The translations under genes and the position numbers were made by a program. A stretch of DNA of 64,000 nucleotides from [Eubacterium] cellulosolvens LD2006 (GTDB lineage: Bacteria; Bacillota; Clostridia; Lachnospirales; Lachnospiraceae), in contig NZ_JHXY01000017.1 of the NCBI RefSeq assembly GCF_000621585.1, positions 1-64,000 on the forward strand. Reading direction: 5' to 3'. How positions within the stretch are numbered: the stretch's first letter is position 1; each line of letters starts with the position of its first letter. Under the pieces are notes generated by a model. The model was given only the letters and a program-made list of their open reading frames with translations. It made no database searches and was not told the DNA's origin. Below are positions 43,741-53,187 of the stretch, in pieces.

Positions 43741-43818
43741 CTACGCCGAGGCTTTCTGATGCGTGCTATTCGGGCAAGCAGGCAAGTATTTGGTCGAGTT
43801 ATTTAAGAACAACTATAC
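43741..43818. repeat. Intergenic repeat family A, copy 1
   Basis: 78 bp matching 59813-59890 with about 6 differences. It contains GTGCTATTCGGGCA and GCAAGTATTTGGTCGAGT, and its right end includes the last two codons and stop of hypA. The rest of the 215-bp gap to the GntR gene holds no gene. Confidence 0.85.
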
Positions 43819-44202
43819 TAGCTCTTTGAAACCGTCTCCGCAACATTCATCTTCCGGCTCCGGAACCTCTATCTCCTTGATCAGAAATTCGTTTCCCTGA
43901 ATCAGCCAGGTGTGGTCACTGCCGCAGTGCGGACACTTCTTTGCATATTTTACCGTTTCGTAGCTCTTCCCGCAATCCCCGCAGAGGGTTACCGCAGGGA
44001 TTTTTTCGATGAAGAGCTCAGTTTCTACCAGAAGGGGCGTGCGCTTGCGCGCCCACTTCCAGCAATCCTGCAAATATTCCGGAACGACCGTCGACACCTC
44101 TCCGAGGCTGATCGTCACTTTGCTGATGGAGGAGAGGTTATGTTCCTCCGCTACCTGTTTCAGATCTTCCGCCACTCGGAAGACTACACCCAATTCGTGC
44201 AT
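43813..44202 (-). CDS. hypA: HypA-type nickel chaperone
   Basis: A 129-residue HypA-family metallochaperone. The N terminus MHELG carries the nickel-binding His2 and Glu3. The zinc site is two CxxC pairs, CGDC and CPHC, separated by 13 residues. The usual length is 110-120 residues; here the C-terminal tail (VPEPEDECCGDGFKELV) is longer and has an extra CC. The ATG at 44202 has GGAGA 7 nt upstream; the frame is open further upstream but without a site. It lies 117 bp after the large flavoprotein gene in the same direction, so the two are probably one transcript. The end of the gene runs into repeat A. Confidence 0.9.
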   Translation of the reverse strand: MHELGVVFRVAEDLKQVAEEHNLSSISKVTISLGEVSTVVPEYLQDCWKWARKRTPLLVETELFIEKIPAVTLCGDCGKSYETVKYAKKCPHCGSDHTWLIQGNEFLIKEIEVPEPEDECCGDGFKELV

Positions 44203-44319
44203 ATCTGTTCTCCGTTTACAATTGCATATAGCTTCTTTGTACAGTTTTTTCATCACAGGAAGACCGTTACCGGCAAAATTTCTGTGCCACACGGCCCAAA
44301 CTCACAAACGCATTATCCC

Positions 44320-47103
44320 TTATGATTTTTTCTTCCCAAACTTGATGTGGATCGCCTGTTTCGCCGCGTAAGGAATGATGTATTTCATCTTGTCCTCGCT
44401 CTTTCTCATCACGGAGCACTCCGGATTCTCGCGGATCAGTCTGATGGCGTCGAATTCACACTTGGTCGTGCAGACGCCGCAACCGATACAGTGGTTCTCA
44501 TCTACGACGCTGGCACCGCAGCCCAGACATCTGGCCGTCTCTTTTTTCACCTGCTCCTCGGTAAATACTGCCTTCGGATCACGGAAGGTCTTCGGCGCCA
44601 CATCGGTTCTTCTTCCCGGAATCTGACGGGAGGAGTTGTCGTAGCTCTCCACAAGGATGTCATCCTTGTCAAGCTCCACGTAATCGTTCTGATTTCTTCC
44701 GATCGTCAGGGAAGTGTGGGGTTGTACGAAACGGTGAATGGAGATGGCTCCCTCTTTTCCTGCAGCGATGGCGTCAATTGCAAACTTCGGTCCGGTGTAA
44801 ACGTCTCCGCCGACAAAAATATCCGGCTCTGCGGTCTGGTAAGTCTTCGGATCAGCCACTGCGCCGTTTCCTCTTCCGAGCTGTACGGCAGTGCCCATGA
44901 GAAGGCTTCCCCACTCGATACTCTGTCCGACAGCAAGTACTACGTGACGGCACGGAATGGTAATGGTCTCATCCTCTGCGTAGGTCGGGTTGAAACGCCC
45001 CTGCTCATCTTTGACAGCAAGACATTTCTTGAAGACGATTCCGGATACGTTTCCGGTCTCGTCCTTGAGGATTTCCTTCGGTCCCCATCCGCAGCGAATC
45101 TCAACGCCGTCCTCTTCGGCCTCGGCGATCTCGTCCTCTGCTGCCGGCATGATGTCTCTTCCCTCGAGACAAAGCTGTGTCACCTTTCCGGCGCCCACAC
45201 GGACAGCGTCTCTGGAACAGTCGATGGCCACGTTTCCGCCTCCGACTACAACCACATCTCCCTGAATATCGTATTTCTCATTTGCGTTGATTTCTTTGAG
45301 GAAGTCAACGGCCGTGGTCACGCCTGTGGCGTCTTCGCCGGGCACGCCAACCATGCGTCCGCCCTGGCAGCCGATGGCAATGTAGAAGGCCTTGTATCCC
45401 TGCTCGCGGAGTTCTTCAATGGTGATGTCCTTTCCGACTTCCACGCCGGTGCGGATCTCCACACCCATAGCGCGGATGACATCGATCTCGGCTTCAACCA
45501 CATCCTTCTCCAGCTTATAGGACGGGATTCCGTACACAAGCATACCGCCGGCTTTCTCGTTTTTCTCGAAGACGGTCGGAGCGTATCCTTTTTCCGCGAG
45601 GTAGAACGCGCAGGAAAGTCCGGCTGGTCCGGCTCCGATGATGGCGATCTTCTCATTGGAAAAATCACCGTCGACCTTCGGAATGACCTTCTTCGGAATG
45701 TAGCGGGTCCCGGCGTCGAGGTCCTGCATCGCGATGAATTTCTTTACTTCATCGATGGCAATGGCCTCATCAATGGTTCCTCTCGTGCAGGCGTCCTCAC
45801 AACGGCGGTTGCAGATATGTCCGCAGATGGCCGGAAGCGGGTTGTTCTTCTTGATCAGCGCCAGCGCCTCCTGATATCTGCCCTGAGAAGCCATCTTCAG
45901 ATAACCCTGTACGGCAATGTGTGCCGGGCAGGCCGTCTTGCACGGAGCGGTTCCGGAGCGGTAGGACTCGATCCGGTTATTGTCTCTGTAGTTCCAGTCC
46001 CAGTCCTCTTTGGTCCACTTCTTCTCGGAAGGAAGCTGATGTTTCGGATACCGGGCCTTGCTTCCGTCTTTTTTGCAAAGTTTCTGACCGAGCTTTACAG
46101 CACCTGCCGGGCAGTACTCCACACAGCGTCCGCAGGCCACGCAGTTCTTCGCGTCCACACGCGCCACGTAAGCGGAGCGGGAGAGGTTCGGTGTGTTGAA
46201 GAGCAGAGAGGTACGAAGGGCGTAGCAGACATTCACGTTGCAGTTGCAGATCGCAAAAATCTTGTTCTCTCCGTCGATGTTCGTGATCTGGTGCACAAAG
46301 CCGTTCTCCTCGGCCTTGCGGAAGATTTCCATTGCCTCTTCACGGTTGATGTAGACACCGCCCTTGTTGGTCTCGACAACGTAGTCCGCCATGTCGCCGA
46401 CCGCGATACACCAGCCATCCTCCACATCACCGCAGCCTTCATCGTAGGTCTTGCGGCTGCGGCGGCAGGAACAAGGGGATTTCGCATACTTGCCGTCGTA
46501 CTTATCAAGCCAGTGCGAAATCTTCTCGATATCAATGGCCTCGTTGTTCATCTCGACCGCCTTCTCCACCGGAATGACATGCATACCGATTCCGGCGCCT
46601 CCCGGAGGAACAATCTTTGTCACCTTCTCCAACGGCAGTCTTGTCATATGCTCAAAGAACAAACCCAGTTCCGGATACTCTTCAATGAGATCCTTATTCA
46701 TGTTGGAAAACTCTCCGGATCCAGGAACAAACATCGGAAGGACGTACTGCTTCTCATGCTGCTCGTTCTCGTAGTTCCACTCGAGCAGTCCCGTCCAGGA
46801 CATATGATCCAGCATCTCCTGAAGTTTTGTGTCCTCAATACCGGACAGTTTCTTCAACTGCGCGAACGTCTTCGGCTTGCGGATTCCTCCGAATTTCAGT
46901 GCCAGTTCTGCCTCCTCGTCGGTGCAGAGTCTTGCCACTGCCCAGTACTCCGGATCGTCCTTCGTGATCTTCTGCAGTCCGAGCTTGATCGGAATACGGT
47001 CTGTGATCATCTTTCCAAGTTTTACGATTGGCCCCCGCATCGGTTCATCGACGTTCGCGCACTCCGGGCGAAGCGGATAATGTGGATCGTTCTTTGCTTC
47101 CAT
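44320..47103 (-). CDS. Iron-sulfur FAD/NAD(P)-dependent oxidoreductase (GltD-like)
   Basis: A 927-residue cytosolic flavoprotein. The first 300 residues are a cysteine-containing module (PCSCRRSRKTYDEGC, CNCNVNVC). A 4Fe-4S ferredoxin motif, CVACGRCVEYCP, lies near 320. A GltD-type linker (TACPAHIAVQGYL, ICGHICNRRCEDACTRG) leads to the FAD domain (IIGAGPAGLSCAFYLAEKGY, near 485) and the NAD(P) domain (VVGGGNVAIDCSRDAVRVG, near 620). The C terminus has two more cysteine clusters, CLGCGA and CIGCGVCTTKC (near 860-880). Such proteins move electrons between NAD(P)H and ferredoxin-like partners. I take the ATG at 47103 because AAGGAGG lies 8 nt upstream. A GntR-type palindrome lies 42 bp upstream. 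hypA follows, suggesting that this enzyme serves the nickel or hydrogenase pathway. Confidence 0.88.
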   Translation of the reverse strand: MEAKNDPHYPLRPECANVDEPMRGPIVKLGKMITDRIPIKLGLQKITKDDPEYWAVARLCTDEEAELALKFGGIRKPKTFAQLKKLSGIEDTKLQEMLDHMSWTGLLEWNYENEQHEKQYVLPMFVPGSGEFSNMNKDLIEEYPELGLFFEHMTRLPLEKVTKIVPPGGAGIGMHVIPVEKAVEMNNEAIDIEKISHWLDKYDGKYAKSPCSCRRSRKTYDEGCGDVEDGWCIAVGDMADYVVETNKGGVYINREEAMEIFRKAEENGFVHQITNIDGENKIFAICNCNVNVCYALRTSLLFNTPNLSRSAYVARVDAKNCVACGRCVEYCPAGAVKLGQKLCKKDGSKARYPKHQLPSEKKWTKEDWDWNYRDNNRIESYRSGTAPCKTACPAHIAVQGYLKMASQGRYQEALALIKKNNPLPAICGHICNRRCEDACTRGTIDEAIAIDEVKKFIAMQDLDAGTRYIPKKVIPKVDGDFSNEKIAIIGAGPAGLSCAFYLAEKGYAPTVFEKNEKAGGMLVYGIPSYKLEKDVVEAEIDVIRAMGVEIRTGVEVGKDITIEELREQGYKAFYIAIGCQGGRMVGVPGEDATGVTTAVDFLKEINANEKYDIQGDVVVVGGGNVAIDCSRDAVRVGAGKVTQLCLEGRDIMPAAEDEIAEAEEDGVEIRCGWGPKEILKDETGNVSGIVFKKCLAVKDEQGRFNPTYAEDETITIPCRHVVLAVGQSIEWGSLLMGTAVQLGRGNGAVADPKTYQTAEPDIFVGGDVYTGPKFAIDAIAAGKEGAISIHRFVQPHTSLTIGRNQNDYVELDKDDILVESYDNSSRQIPGRRTDVAPKTFRDPKAVFTEEQVKKETARCLGCGASVVDENHCIGCGVCTTKCEFDAIRLIRENPECSVMRKSEDKMKYIIPYAAKQAIHIKFGKKKS

Positions 47104-47144
47104 TTCTTCAGCCTCCTTCGTTGTTCTACACATACTTTCACTTT

Positions 47145-47157
47145 GTGGTAATACCAC
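47145..47157. promoter_or_regulatory. GntR/FadR-type operator palindrome
   Basis: GTGGTAATACCAC is a perfect 13-bp palindrome with the TGGTnnnACCA core bound by FadR-subfamily repressors. It lies 42 bp upstream of the flavoprotein start. The only GntR-family gene in the window is in the adjacent hypB unit. Confidence 0.65.
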
Positions 47158-47289
47158 GTTTGACATTATTTTATCAGATCCTTTAGAAATGTCTATATTT
47201 ATTTTGATCATAACGAACTTCCACAAGAGAAATACGGAGTATTTTCTGGTACGACCACACCCCCGGTGTGCCCGGCTTATACGGGGATC

Positions 47290-47335
47290 GTTTTGTGTTA
47301 TGGAAATTCCGAAGAAATATCTTATAACACAAAAC
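47290..47335. repeat. Hairpin with 12-bp perfect arms, family member
   Basis: GTTTTGTGTTAT (47290-47301) pairs with ATAACACAAAAC (47324-47335) around GGAAATTCCGAAGAAATATCTT split across the loop. It belongs with the hairpins at 41431-41473 and 62289-62330 by its AAT-CCGAAG-AAAT core and arm pattern, but here it stands alone. Confidence 0.75.
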
Positions 47336-47337
47336 AA

Positions 47338-47368
47338 GCCTCCGGAATCCGTCTGGAATCCCGAAGGC
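47338..47368 (-). terminator. Probable terminator of the SDR gene
   Basis: On the minus strand GCCTTCGGGATTCC and GGATTCCGGAGGC pair with a few wobble positions around AGAC, followed by TTGTTTTG. The T-rich tail is the first arm of the hairpin at 47290-47335. Confidence 0.6.
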
Positions 47369-47386
47369 TCTGGATCAGCTTATTCA

Positions 47387-47431
47387 GTTATGCACTCTGC
47401 GGTTATGCACTCTACAGTTATGCGCTTTACA
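47387..47431. repeat. Three 15-bp tandem repeats at the SDR stop
   Basis: Units GTTATGCACTCTGCG, GTTATGCACTCTACA and GTTATGCGCTTTACA lie head to tail. The last one includes the stop codon of the SDR gene. Confidence 0.7.
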
Positions 47432-48158
47432 GATACGCGCCGTCAAAGGTGACGATCTGTCCGGTCATGTAGCCGGGTGCCGTGGCGATCTGATAGGTGA
47501 AAGCCGCGGCTTCTTCGGGAGTTCCCATCCGGCCTGCGGGGATTTCCTCTTCGAACGCCGCCTTTTCCTCTGCGCTGAGGTGTCCGTTCATTTCCGTATC
47601 GATGGCGCCAAAGGCAACCGCGTTCACCGAAATACCACTCGGCGCCAGCTCCTTTGCCAATGCCCGTGTGAAGGAATTTACTCCTCCCTTGCTGGCTGAA
47701 TATGCCACCTCACAGGAGGCTCCCACATTTCCCCAGATCGACGACACATTGATGATCCGCCCGGATTTTCTTCTGACCATACCGGGTACAAACAGATTGC
47801 AGGTATTGAAGACAGAAGTGAGGTTTGTATTCATGACTTCCGCCCAGTCCCCCGGTGTCAGATCCGTCATCAGTCCGACCACGGAAATTCCGGCGTTGTT
47901 GATGAGGATCTCCGGCTGAACGTTTCTCTCCTCCAGATCGCTGCGTATGCTTTCGATGAAACGGTAATCCGCCACATCGCCGGCATAACAATAAACGTTC
48001 GCCCCGTATTTTTCTGTCAGATGATCGGCGTGCACCTTCAGCAGATCCGTGTTTTTCCGGCACACCAGAGCGAGATCCCATCCGTTCTTCGCAAAAACCT
48101 CCGCCGTCGCCTTTCCGATTCCCCGCGACGCGCCTGTGATCAAAACCAGATTGTTCAT
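47427..48158 (-). CDS. Short-chain dehydrogenase/reductase (FabG-like)
   Basis: A 243-residue classical SDR. It has the NAD(P)-binding LITGASRGIGKATAEVF, the structural NNAG (LINNAGIS), the catalytic serine in NVSSIWG, and YSASKGG with the catalytic tyrosine and lysine. The arginine in ALVCRKN suggests NADPH. The length and the ending (GQIVTFDGAYL) fit 3-oxoacyl-ACP reductases and sugar or alcohol dehydrogenases equally, so the substrate is open. GGAGGG precedes the ATG. It lies 37 bp after a GT-C gene in the same direction. Confidence 0.88.
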   Translation of the reverse strand: MNNLVLITGASRGIGKATAEVFAKNGWDLALVCRKNTDLLKVHADHLTEKYGANVYCYAGDVADYRFIESIRSDLEERNVQPEILINNAGISVVGLMTDLTPGDWAEVMNTNLTSVFNTCNLFVPGMVRRKSGRIINVSSIWGNVGASCEVAYSASKGGVNSFTRALAKELAPSGISVNAVAFGAIDTEMNGHLSAEEKAAFEEEIPAGRMGTPEEAAAFTYQIATAPGYMTGQIVTFDGAYL

Positions 48159-48195
48159 GTATTCCCTCCGTTGTCCGTCTTTTTCGGTTTTCCTC

Positions 48196-49920
48196 TCACG
48201 ATTGCTGTTTCTTATACAGATACACGCCAGTCTTCATTTTTTCTGCACGATAACCGTATCTTTGAAAATATCCCACATACCGCTTAAAGGAATCATTGAC
48301 AAAAATGACATCCGGTTTCTTTTCCGGAAACAATGCGAAATACTGTTCCAACCGGTGAATCGACTGATCATTCACGTTGGAAAGCCATGTGGAATAACTT
48401 GCAATTTCTTTCTCCGCCAGCAGATACTTCGTGATATCTCTGGTTAAAATCAGGACCTTTCGAATCTTTTGATCTTCACGAATGACACGCATATCGGTTT
48501 CCATGTCCCTGTAAAGCTGCAACCTTCCCGGGATCATCCGGATTCCTCCGCACGGACCGGAATCGCAGACTTCCGTCTGCTCGGATATTCCGCCCTTTTC
48601 CCCATAGATGAAATCGTAACGGAACCACCCCAGCGTACATAACTGGATCATCAGCAGAACAAAAACCGCCAGATACACTGCCCGTGGCCGTCTTATTTTG
48701 TCCGGCTGACCGGATGGCGTCTGCTTCATCCGCGTATCCTCTGCTTTTTCGGATACGGTCGCCACCAGAATCACCGTGCCGGCGACACACATGACGGTCG
48801 ATACCGACGAGATCGCATAAAAATTCTGATTCGAAGCCATGTGCATACAAAATGTATAAATAAGTCCGGGAAGCCAGATATAAAAAAAAGGGATCCTGAC
48901 TTTTGATGAATCACAATGAAGCACACAATACGGCACGATCAAATTCAACGGAAACAGAAAAAAACAGATATATGGATCAAAAAACAAGAACCACAATTCC
49001 CATACCATACATGCAATGCAGGTCACGATCAGCCCTGTATAGAACGAAATCTTTTTCTTAACCGACAGCCATAGAACCAGGCCTGCAGCAGCCATACAGA
49101 ATGGAGCCGCTGCACAACTCCCAACAATCGCGCTGAAATACTTGAACACCACTCTCTTAAAGGACTGCCGCGGATGTTCCGGATCCATCAACATCAGAGA
49201 CGCCGTCTCCATGATTTTTCCGGGAGTCACTCCCCGTGAGAAAAGAAACAGGCAAAACAGACCGAACAGAATCGCACAGCCTGCACTGGTCCAGATCCAG
49301 ACTTTTCTCATATAAGCAGATCGCTTCCGAATACTGATCAGAAAGCACACAGTGAACAGAATATACAGGAGCACAAGATACGGACAGCAGAGCACTGCTC
49401 CAGCGAACAAGACGCCCGCGATGACATACTGCAGCCGCACCAGTTTTCGAGCGGTTGCGAGCATTACGCAACTGACAAGAAGGAACATAATGCCGCATGT
49501 ATAATAACTGAGCGCCATAATCCCGAAATGCGTATAGATCAGAAACGTCAGGGAAGCCACTGCGCTTCCGGTCAGAGAAAAGCATTTCAGCCGCAGGAAA
49601 AGGAACAGCGCGCAGAGCGCCCATATCATCGTGAACAGATATCGAAAGGAAAGAATAATGCCATCCATACCCGGGTTTAACCACAACCGTATTTTCATCA
49701 GCGGGTACAGGATCAACCCTCCAAGTTGAGTCAGATGCCACTCATGCAGCAGCGGAACATCTCCCTTGCAGAATCTGTACGGAATTGTGAGATAGAAAGC
49801 TTCATCCCAAAACGAGTATCCAAAACGACACTTCCATAACAAAACCGACAATACAAAAACAAATAGCAGTGAATACACCACTGACACAACGATCTTTTTC
49901 TTTCTCACATCCAAAAACAC
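48196..49920 (-). CDS. GT-C fold membrane glycosyltransferase
   Basis: A 574-residue protein with about 11-12 membrane helices. The first outer loop has FWDEAFYLTIPYRFCKGDVP, with the DE pair that serves as catalytic base in GT-C enzymes of the PMT/ArnT type. The C-terminal 130 residues are soluble and end YGYRAEKMKTGVYLYKKQQ. It probably uses an undecaprenyl-phosphate sugar made by the GT2 enzyme encoded just upstream (49982-50932) and glycosylates a cell-surface polymer. The GTG start at 49920 has AGGAGA 5 nt upstream. The gap to the GT2 gene is 61 bp. Confidence 0.75.
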   Translation of the reverse strand: MFLDVRKKKIVVSVVYSLLFVFVLSVLLWKCRFGYSFWDEAFYLTIPYRFCKGDVPLLHEWHLTQLGGLILYPLMKIRLWLNPGMDGIILSFRYLFTMIWALCALFLFLRLKCFSLTGSAVASLTFLIYTHFGIMALSYYTCGIMFLLVSCVMLATARKLVRLQYVIAGVLFAGAVLCCPYLVLLYILFTVCFLISIRKRSAYMRKVWIWTSAGCAILFGLFCLFLFSRGVTPGKIMETASLMLMDPEHPRQSFKRVVFKYFSAIVGSCAAAPFCMAAAGLVLWLSVKKKISFYTGLIVTCIACMVWELWFLFFDPYICFFLFPLNLIVPYCVLHCDSSKVRIPFFYIWLPGLIYTFCMHMASNQNFYAISSVSTVMCVAGTVILVATVSEKAEDTRMKQTPSGQPDKIRRPRAVYLAVFVLLMIQLCTLGWFRYDFIYGEKGGISEQTEVCDSGPCGGIRMIPGRLQLYRDMETDMRVIREDQKIRKVLILTRDITKYLLAEKEIASYSTWLSNVNDQSIHRLEQYFALFPEKKPDVIFVNDSFKRYVGYFQRYGYRAEKMKTGVYLYKKQQS

Positions 49921-49981
49921 TGAACTCTCCTTTTATCGTTCTTCCGTCCAAATCGTATATATATCATCACCGCTTTTAAAA

Positions 49982-50932
49982 TCATTCCTCATATGTTCTC
50001 TCGCTGATGATATATCTCGGTCTCGCCTTTGTTTCTATATACGTTTTTCCGACATACTCTCCGATAATTCCAAGCGACATCAGGATCGCTCCGCCGAAAA
50101 AACAGACAACACAAATCAGACTGGCCCAGCCGGATACGGTTTCCCCCTGTATCCAGGTAACCAGCGCCCAGAGAATGGCAACCATACTGAGAAAGGTCAC
50201 CAGAAAACCAAACGCAGTGATGATACGAATCGGTTTGATCGAAAGGCTGGTGATCCCGTTAAGCGCAAGAGAAATCATTTTTGAGAGCGGATAATGCGAT
50301 TCACCGGCCATTCGCTCATGACGCTCATAATATACGGATGTACTCGGAAAACCAACCAGGGGAACCATGCCGCGCAGATACAAATTCACCTCATGAAATT
50401 TTTCCAGTTCGTCAAGAACCCTGGACGAAATGAGCCTGTAATCCGCATGATTGTAGATCGCCTGAACCCCCATGTTTGTCATTAGTTTATAAAAAGACTC
50501 TGCGGTAAACCTTTTAAAAAATGTATCCGTATCCCGCCGGGAACGAACGCCGTACACGACCTCGAATCCACGGTTATACTGTTCGATCATTTCATCCATG
50601 GCATTTATGTCGTCCTGACCGTCACAATCTATGGAGATTGTTATATCACAGCGTTTTCTCGCCTCCATCAGTCCCGCAAGCAGCGAACTCTGATGCCCGC
50701 GGTTGCAGGATTGTGATATGCCGACATAATGCTCATCCCGCTCAGCCAGTTCACGAATCAGTTCCCATGTAGAATCCTTTGACCCGTCATTGACAAACAT
50801 AATCCGACTTCTGTCACTGATCCTTCCGTCTGAGATCAGCTTCTTTAGTTTATCCAGAAAACGCGGCGCAGTGATCGGCAGAACCTTCTCTTCATTATAA
50901 CAGGGGATCACAACATATAATATAGAACCCAT
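49982..50932 (-). CDS. Polyprenyl-phosphate glycosyltransferase (GtrB/DPM1-like, GT2)
   Basis: A 316-residue GT2 enzyme with two C-terminal helices, as in GtrB, which puts a sugar on undecaprenyl phosphate. The GT-A domain shows LYVVIPCYNEEKVLP, MFVNDGSKDSTW, GHQSSLLAGL and the metal-binding SIDCDGQDD. The helices are TAFGFLVTFLSMVAILWAL and ASLICVVCFFGGAILMSLGIIGEYVGK. The ATG at 50932 (MGSIL) fits the domain start; an in-frame upstream ATG has no better site. It forms a two-gene unit with the GT-C transferase, the usual pair for decorating surface polymers. Confidence 0.88.
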   Translation of the reverse strand: MGSILYVVIPCYNEEKVLPITAPRFLDKLKKLISDGRISDRSRIMFVNDGSKDSTWELIRELAERDEHYVGISQSCNRGHQSSLLAGLMEARKRCDITISIDCDGQDDINAMDEMIEQYNRGFEVVYGVRSRRDTDTFFKRFTAESFYKLMTNMGVQAIYNHADYRLISSRVLDELEKFHEVNLYLRGMVPLVGFPSTSVYYERHERMAGESHYPLSKMISLALNGITSLSIKPIRIITAFGFLVTFLSMVAILWALVTWIQGETVSGWASLICVVCFFGGAILMSLGIIGEYVGKTYIETKARPRYIISERTYEE

Positions 50933-51165
50933 TTTTCTATTGCCCTTCCCACTCATTTTTATACATATGTACATCTTTTCGATCTTATCATAACACTTCA
51001 TGCAATATCAATCATTCATATCCGGTAATACTTATTTTCGCGCATTTCAAAGAAACGTTCCGTGTCATACAAAATCAGAGATATTTCCTCCCCATATGAT
51101 CCATCAAGTCTTTAGCCATCAAAATCTATCCGTTTTCGTCCTCATAAAGGAATGATGCTATGACG

Positions 51166-51208
51166 CAAAAGAGGCCACAAAAAATGATTCCTCATTTCTC
51201 GTGACCTC
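51166..51208 (-). terminator. Terminator of the chemoreceptor gene
   Basis: On the minus strand GAGGTCAC and GTGGCCTC pair around 22 nt and are followed by TTTTGCG. It lies about 65 bp after the MCP stop. The rest of the gap 51002-51273 shows no gene. Confidence 0.55.
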
Positions 51209-51273
51209 GCTCATTTTCACTTCCGGAGAATTTTATAGATCCTCCGGCACAATCTCAGGTTCGATAATCGCTC

Positions 51274-53046
51274 TTATCTCAATTTGAAATGCCCCACTTC
51301 GTCGCTGAGGCTCTTTGCCATCTTCGTCATCTCTTCGCTGGATGCCGCGCTCTCCTGTGCTGTCGCCGCATTCGTCTGAACGACCGAGGAAATCTGATCG
51401 ATTCCTCTTGCGATCGTCTTGATTCCATCTGCCTCTTCCTCGGACGCCTCGGAAATCTTGCTTACGATTTCTGTGATCTGCTTTGCTCCATGAGAGACGG
51501 ATTCGATCGACTCGGCCGTCTGCGCGGTGATCTCGCCGCCCTTCTGTACGGCGTCGATGGTCTGCTCGATCAGGCGTGCCGTATCCTTCGCAGCCTCCTG
51601 GGATTTCTTGGCAAGATTACCGACTTCGTCTGCCACTACCGCAAAGCCCTTGCCGGCCTGTCCCGCGCGCGCCGCCTCGATGGCAGCGTTGAGAGAAAGG
51701 ATGTTGGTCTGGAACGCGATGTCGTCGATGGTCTTGATGATCTTGGAAATCTCATTCGACCGCTCGACAATCTCCTCCATCGCCCTGGACATCTCATCCA
51801 TCTTGTCGTTACTGATCTTCATGTCCTTGCTGACATTGGTAGAGAAATCCAGTGCCTGTCTGGACATATTCGCGGTATCGTTGACTTTTACAGAGATATC
51901 GTTCATTGTATCCGACAGTTTCTCGATCGAAGACGCCTGCTCGGTGGCTCCCTGTGCCAGCGCCTGCGCACCGGAGGAAACCTGATCCGCGACTCTGTTT
52001 ACATTGTCTGCCGCCCCGTTGATCTCTCCCATCGTAGCGTTGAGTTTTGACAGGAGCATATCCATATTGGTCTTCAGCTTTGCAAACTGTCCGACGTATT
52101 CCCTCTGAAGCTGGATGTCCAGTTTTCCCTCCGAAATCTCACTCAGAGCTTCCGCGATCTCATCGATGTACGCCTGATAATTCTTCAGCTGAATGATCGT
52201 CTCCCCGAAGGCACTTCCCAGAATTCCTACCTCATTCTTTGCTTTCACGTCCAGATCGAGGTCGAAGTCTCCCCTGGCAATTCTCGTTGCCGCATGCGTA
52301 ATCCCCTTGATCGGCTTCACAAGAACCGTTCCAAAACAAATGGAGACACAAATGATAATTCCAAATCCAACGAGGATGAAAATCAGAAGGTTCCGAATCG
52401 TCGAGTAGATCGCCCGGTTCGCCTCATTGACGTATTCGGCTGCCGCCTCGTCCAGATCGTCGATCCAGACGCCGGTTCCGATCACCCACTCATAGGGTTC
52501 ATACGCACAGGTATAATTCTTCTTCGGGAGAGGTTCCGTCTCATTCGGTTTCGCGAATTTGAGGTCTGTAAAGCCTCCGCCCTCCTGCCTTCCGTTCCTG
52601 ATCATCTCCTGAATGAAATAATTGCCGTCCGGATCCACGGAATCCCATCGGGACTGCCCTTCCGTGTCTCTTCCCAGAAGAACGACGTTTACGCCCTCGT
52701 AGGTGTCGATCCAGAAATATCCACTGCCGTCGTCATATCTCAGTTCCCGCACGATGTCGGCGGCCAGCTTCTTCGCTTCTTTCTCGGTATACTCGCCGCT
52801 CAGCTCTCTCTGGTGAATCTGGTCGATCATACCGATCGCGATTTCCGTCTCCTGTTTCAGTTTCGCCATAACGTCTTCTTCCAGCCTGGTGCGGTACGCA
52901 GCGACCTGTCTGTTGTTGTTCTTTGCCGTACCCCAGATCGAGAAAAGCGCTGTTCCGAAGGCCGTCAACAGAGCAGTTGCAAGAAGCATTGCCACAATTG
53001 TGAATCTCAATGAATGAATCCCTAGTTTCCATCGCTTCTGTTCCAT
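51274..53046 (-). CDS. Methyl-accepting chemotaxis protein with single Cache sensor
   Basis: A 590-residue transmembrane receptor. TM1 is near residues 14-36. A single Cache (sCache_2-type) ectodomain, with [16 protein letters not shown] and [18 protein letters not shown], runs to about residue 205. TM2 is near 218-238, followed by HAMP ([25 protein letters not shown]). The coiled-coil signalling domain has the conserved tip [39 protein letters not shown] broken over the hairpin. It controls CheA at the cell pole and implies motility. sCache_2 receptors often bind small organic acids. AAAGGAAAAATCT precedes the ATG. Confidence 0.95.
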   Translation of the reverse strand: MEQKRWKLGIHSLRFTIVAMLLATALLTAFGTALFSIWGTAKNNNRQVAAYRTRLEEDVMAKLKQETEIAIGMIDQIHQRELSGEYTEKEAKKLAADIVRELRYDDGSGYFWIDTYEGVNVVLLGRDTEGQSRWDSVDPDGNYFIQEMIRNGRQEGGGFTDLKFAKPNETEPLPKKNYTCAYEPYEWVIGTGVWIDDLDEAAAEYVNEANRAIYSTIRNLLIFILVGFGIIICVSICFGTVLVKPIKGITHAATRIARGDFDLDLDVKAKNEVGILGSAFGETIIQLKNYQAYIDEIAEALSEISEGKLDIQLQREYVGQFAKLKTNMDMLLSKLNATMGEINGAADNVNRVADQVSSGAQALAQGATEQASSIEKLSDTMNDISVKVNDTANMSRQALDFSTNVSKDMKISNDKMDEMSRAMEEIVERSNEISKIIKTIDDIAFQTNILSLNAAIEAARAGQAGKGFAVVADEVGNLAKKSQEAAKDTARLIEQTIDAVQKGGEITAQTAESIESVSHGAKQITEIVSKISEASEEEADGIKTIARGIDQISSVVQTNAATAQESAASSEEMTKMAKSLSDEVGHFKLR

Positions 53047-53187
53047 AGATTTTTCCTTTCAGTGAATTGTTTATATGCAATTACTTTTAATGCAACTCTA
53101 TGCCAAAATAATAAATGTCCAAATATATTTTCGTCACATTGCAGTACTCTCATAACAATAAACTGAAAAGATACGTGATGGATAAAA

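Noticed and set aside
44347-47151. A 934-codon open frame on the plus strand opposite the flavoprotein gene
   Set aside because: It lies entirely antisense to a gene with clear FAD, NAD(P) and ferredoxin motifs, shows no family features and is rich in Val/Leu/His runs typical of a mirrored frame.
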